Positions 1 to 5,571 of a DNA stretch of 5,714 nucleotides are shown in pieces (the first letter of the stretch is position 1; every line of letters begins with the position of its first letter). The notes below the pieces were generated by a model, which was given only the letters and a program-made list of their open reading frames with translations, did not search any database and was not told where the DNA came from. Source of the DNA: Clostridia bacterium (lineage in GTDB: Bacteria > Bacillota > Clostridia > Christensenellales > Aristaeellaceae); NCBI GenBank assembly GCA_024404395.1, contig JAKSPZ010000078.1:1-5714 (forward strand), written 5' to 3'. The translations under genes were made by a program, and so were the position numbers.

Positions 1-66
1 ATGGGTGACCTCGACCAGCGGAGTGCCGCCGATGAGATCGATTGCGCCCTGATAGATCTTAGACAT
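1..66 (-). CDS. cysK: Cysteine synthase (O-acetylserine sulfhydrylase), N-terminal fragment
   Basis: Only the first 22 codons lie in the window; the gene continues past the left edge. The visible start, MSKIYQGAIDLIGGTPLVEV, matches the standard N-terminus of the CysK/CysM fold-type II PLP family, where a 'I..LIG.TPLV.L' motif opens the small domain. The family makes L-cysteine from O-acetylserine and sulfide in the cytoplasm. The start ATG (64-66) is preceded by AAGGAG, which overlaps the metY stop codon with 10 bases to the ATG, so translation is probably coupled to metY. An out-of-frame ATG at 71-73 is ignored. It is the last visible gene of the leader-metY-cysK transcript. Only the N-terminus is seen, so CysK versus CysM or cystathionine beta-synthase-like relatives cannot be separated. 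The PLP lysine lies outside the window. Confidence 0.85.
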   Translation of the reverse strand, partial: MSKIYQGAIDLIGGTPLVEVTH

Positions 67-80
67 GGTTCATTTTCTCC

Positions 81-1364
81 TTACTTGGCTGCTGCGAAGC
101 CCGCTTCCAGATCCGCAATGATGTCGTCGATGTGCTCGGTACCGATGGAGAGACGGATGGTGCCGGGAGTGATGTCCTGCTCCGCCAGCTGCTCGTCGGT
201 GAGCTGTGCGTGGGTGGTGGTGGCAGGATGGATGACCAGGCTCTTCACGTCTGCAACGTTGGCCAGCAGGGAGAAGATCTTCAGGTTATCGATGAACTTC
301 CATGCCGCGTCGCGTCCGCCCTTGATCTCAAAGGTGAAGATGCTGGCGCCGCCGTTGGGGAAGTACTTCTCGTACAGGGCATGGTCGGGATGATCGGGCA
401 GGCTGGGATGGTTGACCTTCGCCACCTGCGGATGCTTAGCCAGGAACTCGACGACCTTCTTGGTGTTCTCGCCGTGGCGGTCGAGGCGTAGGGAGAGGGT
501 TTCGACGCCCTGCAAGAGCAAGAAGGCATTGAAGGGAGAAATGGCAGCACCCATATCGCGGAGAAGAATCGCGCGAACATAGGTGACGAAGGCTGCGGGA
601 CCTGCGGCATCCACGAAGGATACGCCGTGATAGCTGGGATTGGGATCGGCGATGGCGGGATAGTTGCCGCTGGCCTTCCAGTCGAACTTGCCGGAATCGA
701 CGATGATGCCGCCGAGGGACGTGCCGTGACCGCCGATGAACTTGGTGGCGGAATGGCCGACGATGTCGTCGCCGTGCTCGATGGGACGGATCAGATAGGG
801 CGTGCCGAAGGTGTTGTCGATGACCAGGGGCAGGCCGTGCTTATGAGCGATCTCGGCGATGGCGTCGATGTCGGGGATGTCGGAGTTGGGGTTGCCCAGG
901 GTCTCGAGGTAGACGGCCTTGGTGTTGGGCTTGATGGCGCCTTCCACTTCCGCGAGGTTGTGGGCGTCAACGAAGGTGGTGTCGATGCCGTAGCTCGGCA
1001 GGGTGTGGCCCAGCAGGTTGGAGCTGCCGCCGTAGATGGTCTTCTGAGCGACGATGTGATCGCCCTTCTGCGCCAGTGCCTGAATGGTGTAGGTGATGGC
1101 GGCGGCACCGGATGCCACGGCCAGAGCTGCGACGCCGCCTTCGAGGGCTGCGATGCGCTTTTCGAGAACGTCCTGAGTGGAGTTGGTCAGACGGCCGTAG
1201 ATGTTGCCGCTGTCGGAGAGGTCAAAGCGGGCAGCCGCGTGCTGCGCGTTGTGGAAGACGTAGCTGGTGGTCTGGTAGATCGGGACGGCACGGGAATCGG
1301 TGGCGGGATCGGCCTGTTCCTGACCGACGTGGAGCTGCAGCGTTTCAAACTTATATTCAGACAT
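81..1364 (-). CDS. metY: O-acetylhomoserine sulfhydrylase (O-acetylhomoserine aminocarboxypropyltransferase)
   Basis: This 427-residue protein is full length for MetY of the Cys/Met-metabolism PLP family. It uses sulfide to turn O-acetyl-L-homoserine into L-homocysteine plus acetate, in the cytoplasm, feeding methionine synthesis. Visible marks are ETLQLHVGQ at the N-terminus, YGRLTNST (Tyr56 and Arg58, PLP-phosphate contacts from the neighbouring subunit), VIDNTFGTPYL (Asp183 to the pyridine nitrogen), GHSATKFIGGHG (PLP Schiff-base Lys208), SLVIHPATTTHAQL near 375 and GTIRLSIGTEH with the substrate-carboxylate Arg404. The SLVIHPATTTH block and the length favour MetY over cystathionine gamma-synthase or lyase. 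The frame opens at an ATG at 1379, but that ATG is part of the TGGAGGAA ribosome binding site. The real start is the ATG at 1362-1364, 8 bases after GGAGG. It lies 56 bases after a Cys-rich leader ORF and 14 bases before cysK. Confidence 0.95.
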   Translation of the reverse strand: MSEYKFETLQLHVGQEQADPATDSRAVPIYQTTSYVFHNAQHAAARFDLSDSGNIYGRLTNSTQDVLEKRIAALEGGVAALAVASGAAAITYTIQALAQKGDHIVAQKTIYGGSSNLLGHTLPSYGIDTTFVDAHNLAEVEGAIKPNTKAVYLETLGNPNSDIPDIDAIAEIAHKHGLPLVIDNTFGTPYLIRPIEHGDDIVGHSATKFIGGHGTSLGGIIVDSGKFDWKASGNYPAIADPNPSYHGVSFVDAAGPAAFVTYVRAILLRDMGAAISPFNAFLLLQGVETLSLRLDRHGENTKKVVEFLAKHPQVAKVNHPSLPDHPDHALYEKYFPNGGASIFTFEIKGGRDAAWKFIDNLKIFSLLANVADVKSLVIHPATTTHAQLTDEQLAEQDITPGTIRLSIGTEHIDDIIADLEAGFAAAK

Positions 1365-1367
1365 TTT

Positions 1368-1459
1368 CGTTTCCTCCATTAATTATGATGTGTGATGTTG
1401 ATGTTCTTGATCGGGATGATTCAGATGCGACAACAACAGCGACACATTCGATGGAAACG
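1368..1459 (-). promoter_or_regulatory. Candidate translational attenuator: leader-ORF anti-Shine-Dalgarno and metY ribosome binding site
   Basis: In the minus-strand RNA, CGUUUCC from leader codons 14-16 (1453-1459) can pair perfectly over 7 bases with GGAAACG (1368-1374), which includes part of the metY ribosome binding site. After one A-A mismatch, UCG (1449-1451) can pair with UGG (1376-1378) through one C-G and two G-U pairs. The upstream arm lies just 5' of the Cys codons. A ribosome stalled there would cover it and free metY, while one that reaches the stop would release it and allow masking. The 41 bases between the leader stop and the binding site are rich in A, C and U with almost no G, and hold no hairpin plus U-run. 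This suggests control of translation, or of Rho, rather than an intrinsic terminator. The pairing was found by eye and could be chance. Confidence 0.4.
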
Positions 1460-1498
1460 GAATTCGGATTTGATGATATGATTGAGCGAGGCTTTCAT
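1421..1498 (-). CDS. Cysteine-rich leader peptide (candidate cysteine attenuator uORF)
   Basis: This is a 25-codon ORF between the promoter and metY, in the same direction. It starts MKASLNHIIKSEF and ends RMCRCCCRI, with Cys at codons 19, 21, 22 and 23, all TGT. Its ATG (1496-1498) follows a strong GGGAGG with a 7-base gap, and it stops at TGA 1421-1423, 56 bases before the metY start. Regulatory leader peptides of amino-acid operons carry runs of the codon for the end product. As I recall, poly-Cys leader ORFs that sense cysteine are described upstream of sulfur genes in mycobacteria. Here the next genes are metY and cysK, so the run matches the pathway product. A ribosome short of Cys-tRNA would stall on codons 19-23. 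The ORF, Cys cluster and ribosome binding site are seen directly; the sensing role is inference. The peptide itself probably has no function. Confidence 0.8.
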   Translation of the reverse strand: MKASLNHIIKSEFRFHRMCRCCCRI

Positions 1499-1504
1499 AA
1501 CGGC

Positions 1505-1518
1505 ACCTCCCGAGAGGT
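1505..1518 (-). promoter_or_regulatory. Small hairpin enclosing the leader-peptide ribosome binding site
   Basis: In the minus-strand RNA, ACCUC-UCGG-GAGGU forms a 5-bp stem with a 4-base loop. The GGGAGG of the leader ORF lies in the loop edge and 3' arm, so the stem could tune initiation on the leader ORF. The pairing is seen in the sequence, but it is short and its effect is inferred. Confidence 0.4.
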
Positions 1519-1521
1519 TTT

Positions 1522-1540
1522 ACATACCGTTTCGGTATGT
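1522..1540. promoter_or_regulatory. Perfect palindrome at the metY transcription start, probable operator
   Basis: ACATACCGtttCGGTATGT has 8-bp perfect arms around a 3-base centre. It begins about 2 bases downstream of the predicted transcription start of the metY operon, a classic position for a repressor to block initiation or elongation. The shape resembles operators of dimeric helix-turn-helix repressors such as TetR or Rrf2 (CymR-like) proteins, but no regulator gene is in view. In RNA it could also form a stable 5'-end hairpin with an AAA loop, so a protective or RNA-level role is the alternative. Confidence 0.6.
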
Positions 1541-1548
1541 TGATATGG

Positions 1549-1577
1549 AGTATACTCGCAACAACCTACCTTGTCAA
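1549..1577 (-). promoter_or_regulatory. Sigma-A promoter of the leader-metY-cysK operon
   Basis: On the minus strand a consensus -35 TTGACA (1572-1577) is separated by exactly 17 bases from a -10 TATACT (1549-1554). Transcription should start near 1542, giving a 5' leader of about 180 bases before metY that contains the palindrome, the leader hairpin and the Cys-rich ORF. An inverted repeat CAACAT-N6-ATGTTG (1575-1592) overlaps the -35 box and may be a second protein site. Confidence 0.85.
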
Positions 1578-1626
1578 CATGTTATAATGTTGTTTAACCG
1601 TCAGTTAACAATGCGCATTCCATAAG

Positions 1627-1662
1627 AAAAACACCCCCCGATATCGGGAGGTGCTTTTTTTT
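1627..1662. terminator. Bidirectional intrinsic terminator of the transglutaminase-like gene
   Basis: The arms CACCCCCCG (1632-1640) and CGGGAGGTG (1645-1653) flank an ATAT loop. In minus-strand RNA all 9 positions pair, one of them G-U, and five U follow (1627-1631). This suits the minus-strand gene that stops at 1661. In plus-strand RNA there is one C-A mismatch but an eight-U tract (1655-1662) follows, so it can also stop antisense transcription. It separates this gene from the metY promoter. Confidence 0.85.
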
Positions 1663-2737
1663 ACCACTTGGTCCAGGTCCAGTCGAAGGTCATGTTGTTG
1701 TCGCGGTTCCAGTAGTGATAGTTCCAGGCGGTGGCGTGGTTGAAATTGCCGGCGCGCCGGTAGATCAGATCGCTGAGCTGCTGATGATCGTAACAATTCA
1801 TGATCAACAGGCGGCAGTGGGTGCGTCCGCTCTCGGCTTCGGAGATGATGTAGTCCGCCGCCTCGTAGATATCGCGGCAATATCCGCCGTAGCCGTAGCC
1901 GTTGGTATAGTAGCCGAGGCTGAGGTCGGTGGTATAGGTCACGCCCCTATCGTTCCACGTCTCCCATCTGTAGGCGCCGCAGCGATCGAGACCGAAGATG
2001 AGATAATAATAATCGTTGAACTCATCCTCACCGTTCGCCTCGGTGAGATCCACATAATAGGTGTTGCCGTAGAAGCGAAGGGTGTTCCACGTGTGAGAAC
2101 CGCCGTTCAGCCAGCCGTTGGCGATGCCCACATCCAGTCCCGCGATGGAGCCCATGAGATAAAACATGGAAGCATAGCCTTGACAATTGACATAGCCGTC
2201 AATAAAACCGCCGCAGGCCGATGCGATGCGCTTGAATGCCGGGGAGTTAATGTCATCATAGGTGCGGTACGAGACGGAGCCGCGGATGTCGTCGGCAATG
2301 GCGACCATCAGCGCGGACAGGCTCTGCGCGTTGGCGCGGCATCTGTTGGTGCGTTCGATGGCCATGTCCAGCACGCGGGATTCCTCGGCGGTCAGATTCG
2401 AACGATTGCCCGTGCGGTAGGCATCCGCCATGCGGTAGCAATCGCGGTAATCGAAGGAGATGGTGTAGGTCACATCGCCGTTGGCGGCGGTGGTATAGGT
2501 GTACTGATCGTGATGGACCGCGCCGCTCATGGTGACGAAATTGGTTGCAAAGCGCTGCTGATCCATGCCGTTCATCAGATAAGCGGGGACGGTGATCGTG
2601 ACCTCGTCGAGGCGGTTGATCTCGGTCGCAGTGCGGATGGTATTTGCGACCTCGTTCATGGAAGAGACCGTCTGCGCGCTGCAGGTCATGGTGAGCATGA
2701 GGATGAGTACCGTTGCGATTGCGATCAGTTTTTTCAT
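1661..2737 (-). CDS. Secreted transglutaminase-like domain protein
   Basis: This 358-residue protein begins with a Sec signal peptide: MKKL, then a hydrophobic run to about residue 18, with probable cleavage near CSA|Q at 22. The Cys is not in a good lipobox, so free secretion is more likely than a lipoprotein. Residues about 150-250 look like the transglutaminase-like (papain-fold) superfamily: a helix and SYRTYDD, then NCQGYASMFYLMGSIAGL with nucleophile Cys185, GSHTWNTLRFYGNTYYVDLTEA with His215 and Asp230. Many bacterial members are proteases or peptidoglycan- or peptide-linked enzymes; the substrate is unknown here. The N-terminal 120 residues are not recognised. The C-terminal about 80 residues are rich in Tyr, Trp and Asn, with five Trp in the last 21. 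The start at 2735-2737 follows GGAGG with a 9-base gap; an upstream in-frame extension to 2797 lacks that support and would bury the signal peptide. No clear promoter was found upstream. Confidence 0.8.
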   Translation of the reverse strand: MKKLIAIATVLILMLTMTCSAQTVSSMNEVANTIRTATEINRLDEVTITVPAYLMNGMDQQRFATNFVTMSGAVHHDQYTYTTAANGDVTYTISFDYRDCYRMADAYRTGNRSNLTAEESRVLDMAIERTNRCRANAQSLSALMVAIADDIRGSVSYRTYDDINSPAFKRIASACGGFIDGYVNCQGYASMFYLMGSIAGLDVGIANGWLNGGSHTWNTLRFYGNTYYVDLTEANGEDEFNDYYYLIFGLDRCGAYRWETWNDRGVTYTTDLSLGYYTNGYGYGGYCRDIYEAADYIISEAESGRTHCRLLIMNCYDHQQLSDLIYRRAGNFNHATAWNYHYWNRDNNMTFDWTWTKW

Positions 2738-2802
2738 TACTTCGCACCTCCGCAAGATTAGACGGAGAAACCATCCCACGGTTCCCGCGCCCTTCAAATT
2801 TG

Positions 2803-2831
2803 TTGACTTTTTATCTTCCCGGTACTACAAT
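2803..2831 (+). promoter_or_regulatory. Sigma-A promoter of the tag-lrgA-lrgB operon
   Basis: TTGACT (-35, 2803-2808), a 17-base spacer and TACAAT (-10, 2826-2831) lie in an AT-rich island. Transcription should start near 2838, only about 16 bases before the tag ATG, so the mRNA leader is little more than the ribosome binding site GAGGTG (2842-2847). No operator or riboswitch is visible. Confidence 0.8.
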
Positions 2832-2853
2832 GAAGGTCTGAGAGGTGCTGAAT

Positions 2854-3417
2854 ATGGCTGAAATGTGCCGCTGCCGCTGGGTGAACCTGAAGAACCCGCT
2901 GTATGTGGATTACCACGACAAGGAGTGGGGGCGCGTCGTCCGCGACGACCGTCTGCTCTTTGAGATGCTCATCCTCGAGGGCTTTCAGGCGGGACTGAGC
3001 TGGGAATGCGTGCTGAACAAGCGGGCGCGGTTCCGCGAGGTCTTCGACGGCTTCGATGTGAACAAGGTCGCCGCCTATGACGACGCCAAGCTGGCGGAAC
3101 TGGCTGCGGATCCCGGCATCATCCGAAACCGACTGAAGCTGAAAGCCGCCGTCCGCAACGCGAAGGTCTTTATCGACATACAGGCGGAATGGGACAGCTT
3201 TTGCAACTATCTGTGGCACTTCACCGAGAAGCAGATCGTCAATCGGGATGGCGTCTTCCGCGCCACCTCTCCCCTGTCGGACGCCGTGTCGGCCGATCTG
3301 AAGAAGCGGGGCATGACGTTCGTGGGGTCGACCATCATCTATTCCTATCTTCAGGCGGTGGGCGTCGTGGACGATCACGAACCGAACTGCTTCCTCGCCG
3401 AAAGGACGGATCCTTAA
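2854..3417 (+). CDS. tag: DNA-3-methyladenine glycosylase I
   Basis: This 187-residue protein is the same length as E. coli Tag. It excises 3-methyladenine from alkylated DNA, the first step of base excision repair, in the cytoplasm. The family signature is clear: RCRW, PLYVDYHDKEWG, LFEMLILEGFQAGLSW, GIIRNRLKL and KKRGMTFVGSTIIYSYLQAVGVVDDH. The zinc snap is intact: Cys7, His21, His175 and Cys179. The base-pocket residues equivalent to E. coli Tyr13, Tyr16, Glu38 and Trp46 are Tyr17, Tyr20, Glu42 and Trp50. The ATG at 2854 sits 8 bases after GAGG; a GTG at 2845 is inside the ribosome binding site and an ATG at 2863 is too far from it. It is the first gene of an operon: its TAA directly abuts the lrgA ATG. 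Confidence 0.95.
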   Translation: MAEMCRCRWVNLKNPLYVDYHDKEWGRVVRDDRLLFEMLILEGFQAGLSWECVLNKRARFREVFDGFDVNKVAAYDDAKLAELAADPGIIRNRLKLKAAVRNAKVFIDIQAEWDSFCNYLWHFTEKQIVNRDGVFRATSPLSDAVSADLKKRGMTFVGSTIIYSYLQAVGVVDDHEPNCFLAERTDP

Positions 3418-3777
3418 ATGAAACACATCTTCCAACTGCTCATCATCCTGCTGGTGTCCTTCCTGGGCGAGCTGCTGGCAGCGCTGATCCCCATCCCCGT
3501 GCCGGGCAGCATCTACGGCATGCTGCTGATGCTCCTCGGACTCTGCACCAAGATCATTCCCCTTGAGAGCGTCCGCGAGACGGCAAAGTTTCTGGTGGCG
3601 GTCATGCCCATCATGTTCATCGCCCCCGCCGTTGGGCTGCTGGACAAGTGGACGCAGATGCGCGCCATGCTGGTGCCGCTGATCGTCATCACCGTGGTCA
3701 GCACCTTCGTGGTCATGGGCGTGTCCGGACTTCTGACGCAGGCGGTCATCCGTCATGACGGGAGGGCGAAAAAATGA
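3418..3777 (+). CDS. lrgA: CidA/LrgA family membrane protein
   Basis: This 119-residue inner-membrane protein has four predicted transmembrane segments (about 4-24, 30-47, 57-75 and 84-106) and the family motif PIPVPGSIYGM at 25-35. The family was first described as holin- or antiholin-like regulators of murein hydrolase activity. Relatives working with LrgB have since been tied to pyruvate uptake, so the substrate here is open. The ATG directly follows the tag stop codon, with AAAGGA 11 bases upstream inside tag, so translation is probably coupled. The stop overlaps the lrgB start (ATGA). The usual LytTR or two-component regulator genes are not in the window. A CidA versus LrgA label cannot be decided from sequence. 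Confidence 0.88.
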   Translation: MKHIFQLLIILLVSFLGELLAALIPIPVPGSIYGMLLMLLGLCTKIIPLESVRETAKFLVAVMPIMFIAPAVGLLDKWTQMRAMLVPLIVITVVSTFVVMGVSGLLTQAVIRHDGRAKK

Positions 3778-4466
3778 GAGCCATACTCACCGATTCCGCC
3801 TATTTCGGCGTCGTCATCAGCCTCCTCGCCTACTACATCGGCACCGTGCTGAAGAAAAAACTGAAGTGGGCGCTGATGAATCCCCTGCTGATCTCCGTGA
3901 TCCTCGTCATCGGCGCGCTGCTGCTCCTCGGCATCGACTATGAGGCCTACAACGCAAGCGCGAAGTACATCACCTACTTCCTCACCCCCGCCACCGTCTG
4001 CCTCGCCGTGCCGCTGTATGAACAGCTGACCCTGCTGAAGAAGCACTTCAAGGCGGTCATGCTGGGCATCCTGTCGGGCGTGCTGGCGAGCCTCGGCTGC
4101 ATCCTGCTGCTGGCGCTGCTGTTCCACATGGACCACGCCGGCTACGTGACGCTCCTGCCTAAGTCCATCACCACCGCCATCGGTCTGGGCATGTCCGAGA
4201 GCATGGGCGGCATCCCCGCCATCACCGCCGCCGCCATCATCATCACGGGCATCCTGGGCAACATCATCGCCGAGGGCTTCCTGAAGCTCCTGCACGTCAC
4301 CGAGCCCGTGGCCCGCGGCGTCGCCATCGGCACCGCCTCCCACGCCATCGGCACCTCCCGCGCCATGGAACTGGGCGAGGCGGAGGGCGCCATCAGCAGT
4401 CTGTCCATCGCCGTCGCGGGACTGATGACCGTGGTCTTCGTCCAGCTCTTCGGCGGACTCATCTGA
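3774..4466 (+). CDS. lrgB: CidB/LrgB family membrane protein
   Basis: This 230-residue polytopic membrane protein has the usual length for LrgB/CidB and plant PLGG1-type domains. Diagnostic blocks are NPLLISVILV (36-45), LTPATVCLAVPLYEQ (70-84), LPKSITTAIGLGMSESMGGIPAITA (128-152), ITGILGN (157-163) and GTASHAIGTSRAMELGEAEGA (186-206). It is the partner of LrgA. The pair is associated with autolysis control and with transport of pyruvate or related small organic acids, and the conserved polar blocks fit a transporter. The start ATG overlaps the lrgA TGA by 4 bases and follows GGAGGG with a 7-base gap, so the two are translationally coupled. No terminator follows; the next promoter begins 3 bases after the stop, so read-through into the dehydrogenase gene is possible. 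Confidence 0.92.
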   Translation: MRAILTDSAYFGVVISLLAYYIGTVLKKKLKWALMNPLLISVILVIGALLLLGIDYEAYNASAKYITYFLTPATVCLAVPLYEQLTLLKKHFKAVMLGILSGVLASLGCILLLALLFHMDHAGYVTLLPKSITTAIGLGMSESMGGIPAITAAAIIITGILGNIIAEGFLKLLHVTEPVARGVAIGTASHAIGTSRAMELGEAEGAISSLSIAVAGLMTVVFVQLFGGLI

Positions 4467-4469
4467 GGA

Positions 4470-4498
4470 TTGAACTATTTTTACTTACGGTATATAAT
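4470..4498 (+). promoter_or_regulatory. Sigma-A promoter of the dehydrogenase gene
   Basis: TTGAAC (-35, 4470-4475), a 17-base spacer and a consensus TATAAT (-10, 4493-4498) start 3 bases after the lrgB stop. Transcription should begin near 4505, about 29 bases before the ATG. The short leader has a GAGGTG ribosome binding site (4522-4527) and no evident operator. Confidence 0.85.
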
Positions 4499-4533
4499 AG
4501 ACAAAGAAGAAATTTGTACGTGAGGTGTTCCAA

Positions 4534-5565
4534 ATGAAAGCTGCTTATCTGAAAGCTCCCCGAATGTTCGAGGTGCGCGACATCGAGCTCCGTCCGCTGG
4601 GCGAAGAAGAAGTCATCGTCGACGTCAAGGCCTGCGGTTACTGCGGTCACGACAACATCATGGCCTCCTATCAGGCCAAGGACTGGGAGCCCTTCGGTCA
4701 TGAGTTCGCCGGCGTGGTCTCCGAGGTCGGCGCCCGCGTCACCCGCCTGAAGGTCGGCGACAAGGTCTGCATCGAGACCAACATGTTCGATCCCCTGTCC
4801 GACGTGGCCCGCAACGGTCGCCCCGATCTGGACACCGTGCCCCTGGGCTCCAGCTTCATGGATCTGGACAAGGGACATCGCGGCGGCATGGGCTTTGCCG
4901 AGCGCGTCATCGTGCCCTACGATCTGTGCGTGAAGTACGACGGTCTGACCTTCGAAGAGGCCTCCATGATGGAGCCCCTCGGCGTCGCTTACGACCTCAT
5001 CAAGACCGCCGATATTCATCTGAACGACGATGTTCTGGTCTACGGCTGCGGCCCCATCGGTCTGATGGCGCTGCAGATGGCCAAGGCCTGCGGTGCCCGC
5101 AAGGTCTACGCCGCCCATCGCTCCACCGGCAAGGCCCGCATCGAGCTGGCCAAGGCTTACGGCGCGGATGAGATCATCTACACCGACAAGGAAGACATCA
5201 CCAAGTATCCCTTTGCCCGCGGCGGCGTGGATCGCGTCCTCATGACCGCTCCGCCCAAGTTCATCGGCGAAGCCTGCCAGACCCTGAACGCGGGCGGCAT
5301 CATCGCCTTCCTGGGCATTTCCTACAATGAGCCCATGGTCACCTTCGATTCCAACAAGGTGCATCTGGACAAGATCCAGATCCGCGGCTCGAACGCCATC
5401 CCCGCCCTGTACTTCCCCCTGTGCATCGAGCTGGTCAAGTCCGGCGCGGTCGACCTGAAGAAGCTGGTCTCCCACCGCATGAAGCTGGACACCCTGCCCG
5501 AAGATCTGGCAAAGTACTACGCCGACCACGATACCGCTGTGAAGGCGATTATGATCAACGAATAA
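4534..5565 (+). CDS. Zinc-dependent medium-chain alcohol/polyol dehydrogenase
   Basis: This 343-residue protein of the MDR superfamily, related to sorbitol, threonine and secondary-alcohol dehydrogenases, oxidises an alcohol or reduces a carbonyl with NAD(P) in the cytoplasm. The catalytic zinc ligands are present: Cys37 (CGYCGHD), His56-Glu57 (FGHEFAG) and Glu147 (MMEPLG). The Rossmann motif is YGCGPIGLMA (170-179). The lobe at about 80-110 lacks the four Cys that hold the structural zinc in most relatives. The end of strand beta-2 reads AAHRSTGKARIELAKAYGAD, with no Asp where NAD enzymes have one and His-Arg-Ser instead, which hints at NADP preference. The substrate is unknown. The ATG at 4534 is 8 bases after GAGG; a GTG at 4525 lies inside that site. 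It is a single-gene unit with its own promoter and terminator. Confidence 0.88.
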   Translation: MKAAYLKAPRMFEVRDIELRPLGEEEVIVDVKACGYCGHDNIMASYQAKDWEPFGHEFAGVVSEVGARVTRLKVGDKVCIETNMFDPLSDVARNGRPDLDTVPLGSSFMDLDKGHRGGMGFAERVIVPYDLCVKYDGLTFEEASMMEPLGVAYDLIKTADIHLNDDVLVYGCGPIGLMALQMAKACGARKVYAAHRSTGKARIELAKAYGADEIIYTDKEDITKYPFARGGVDRVLMTAPPKFIGEACQTLNAGGIIAFLGISYNEPMVTFDSNKVHLDKIQIRGSNAIPALYFPLCIELVKSGAVDLKKLVSHRMKLDTLPEDLAKYYADHDTAVKAIMINE

Positions 5566-5571
5566 AGGTGG

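Noticed and set aside
1365..1379. Five-codon N-terminal extension of MetY from the ATG at 1379
   Set aside because: That ATG overlaps the ribosome binding site TGGAGGAA, which is ideally spaced for the ATG at 1364.
1499..1520. T-box riboswitch or SAM riboswitch in the metY leader
   Set aside because: GGAGGTGCCG loosely recalls the T-box motif, but the conserved GGNACCGCG element, specifier stems and a terminator are absent, and the roughly 180-base leader is occupied by the short ORF. No S-box core was seen.
1584..1592. Plus-strand -10-like TATAAT near 1585
   Set aside because: It has no -35 at a proper distance and no plus-strand gene downstream; the AT-rich stretch belongs to the minus-strand promoter region.
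2668..2737. Lipoprotein signal in the transglutaminase-like protein
   Set aside because: The Cys follows Thr-Met-Thr, which does not fit the lipobox (Leu at -3 and a small residue at -1); ordinary signal peptidase cleavage is more likely.
1715..2761. Long open frame on the plus strand opposite the transglutaminase-like gene
   Set aside because: It mirrors the codons of the minus-strand gene, has no ribosome binding site, and its protein is a low-complexity Val/Ile/Gly/Ala mix with no family features. The minus-strand gene has a signal peptide, a catalytic triad and a good ribosome binding site.
2794..3756. Long minus-strand open frame opposite tag and lrgA
   Set aside because: Its His/Asp/Gln-rich translation is typical of the antisense shadow of GC-rich genes, and it spans two well-identified genes.
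4459..5529. Long minus-strand open frame opposite the dehydrogenase
   Set aside because: It is an antisense shadow: no ribosome binding site, Gly/Asp/His-biased protein, and it fully overlaps a clear MDR enzyme.
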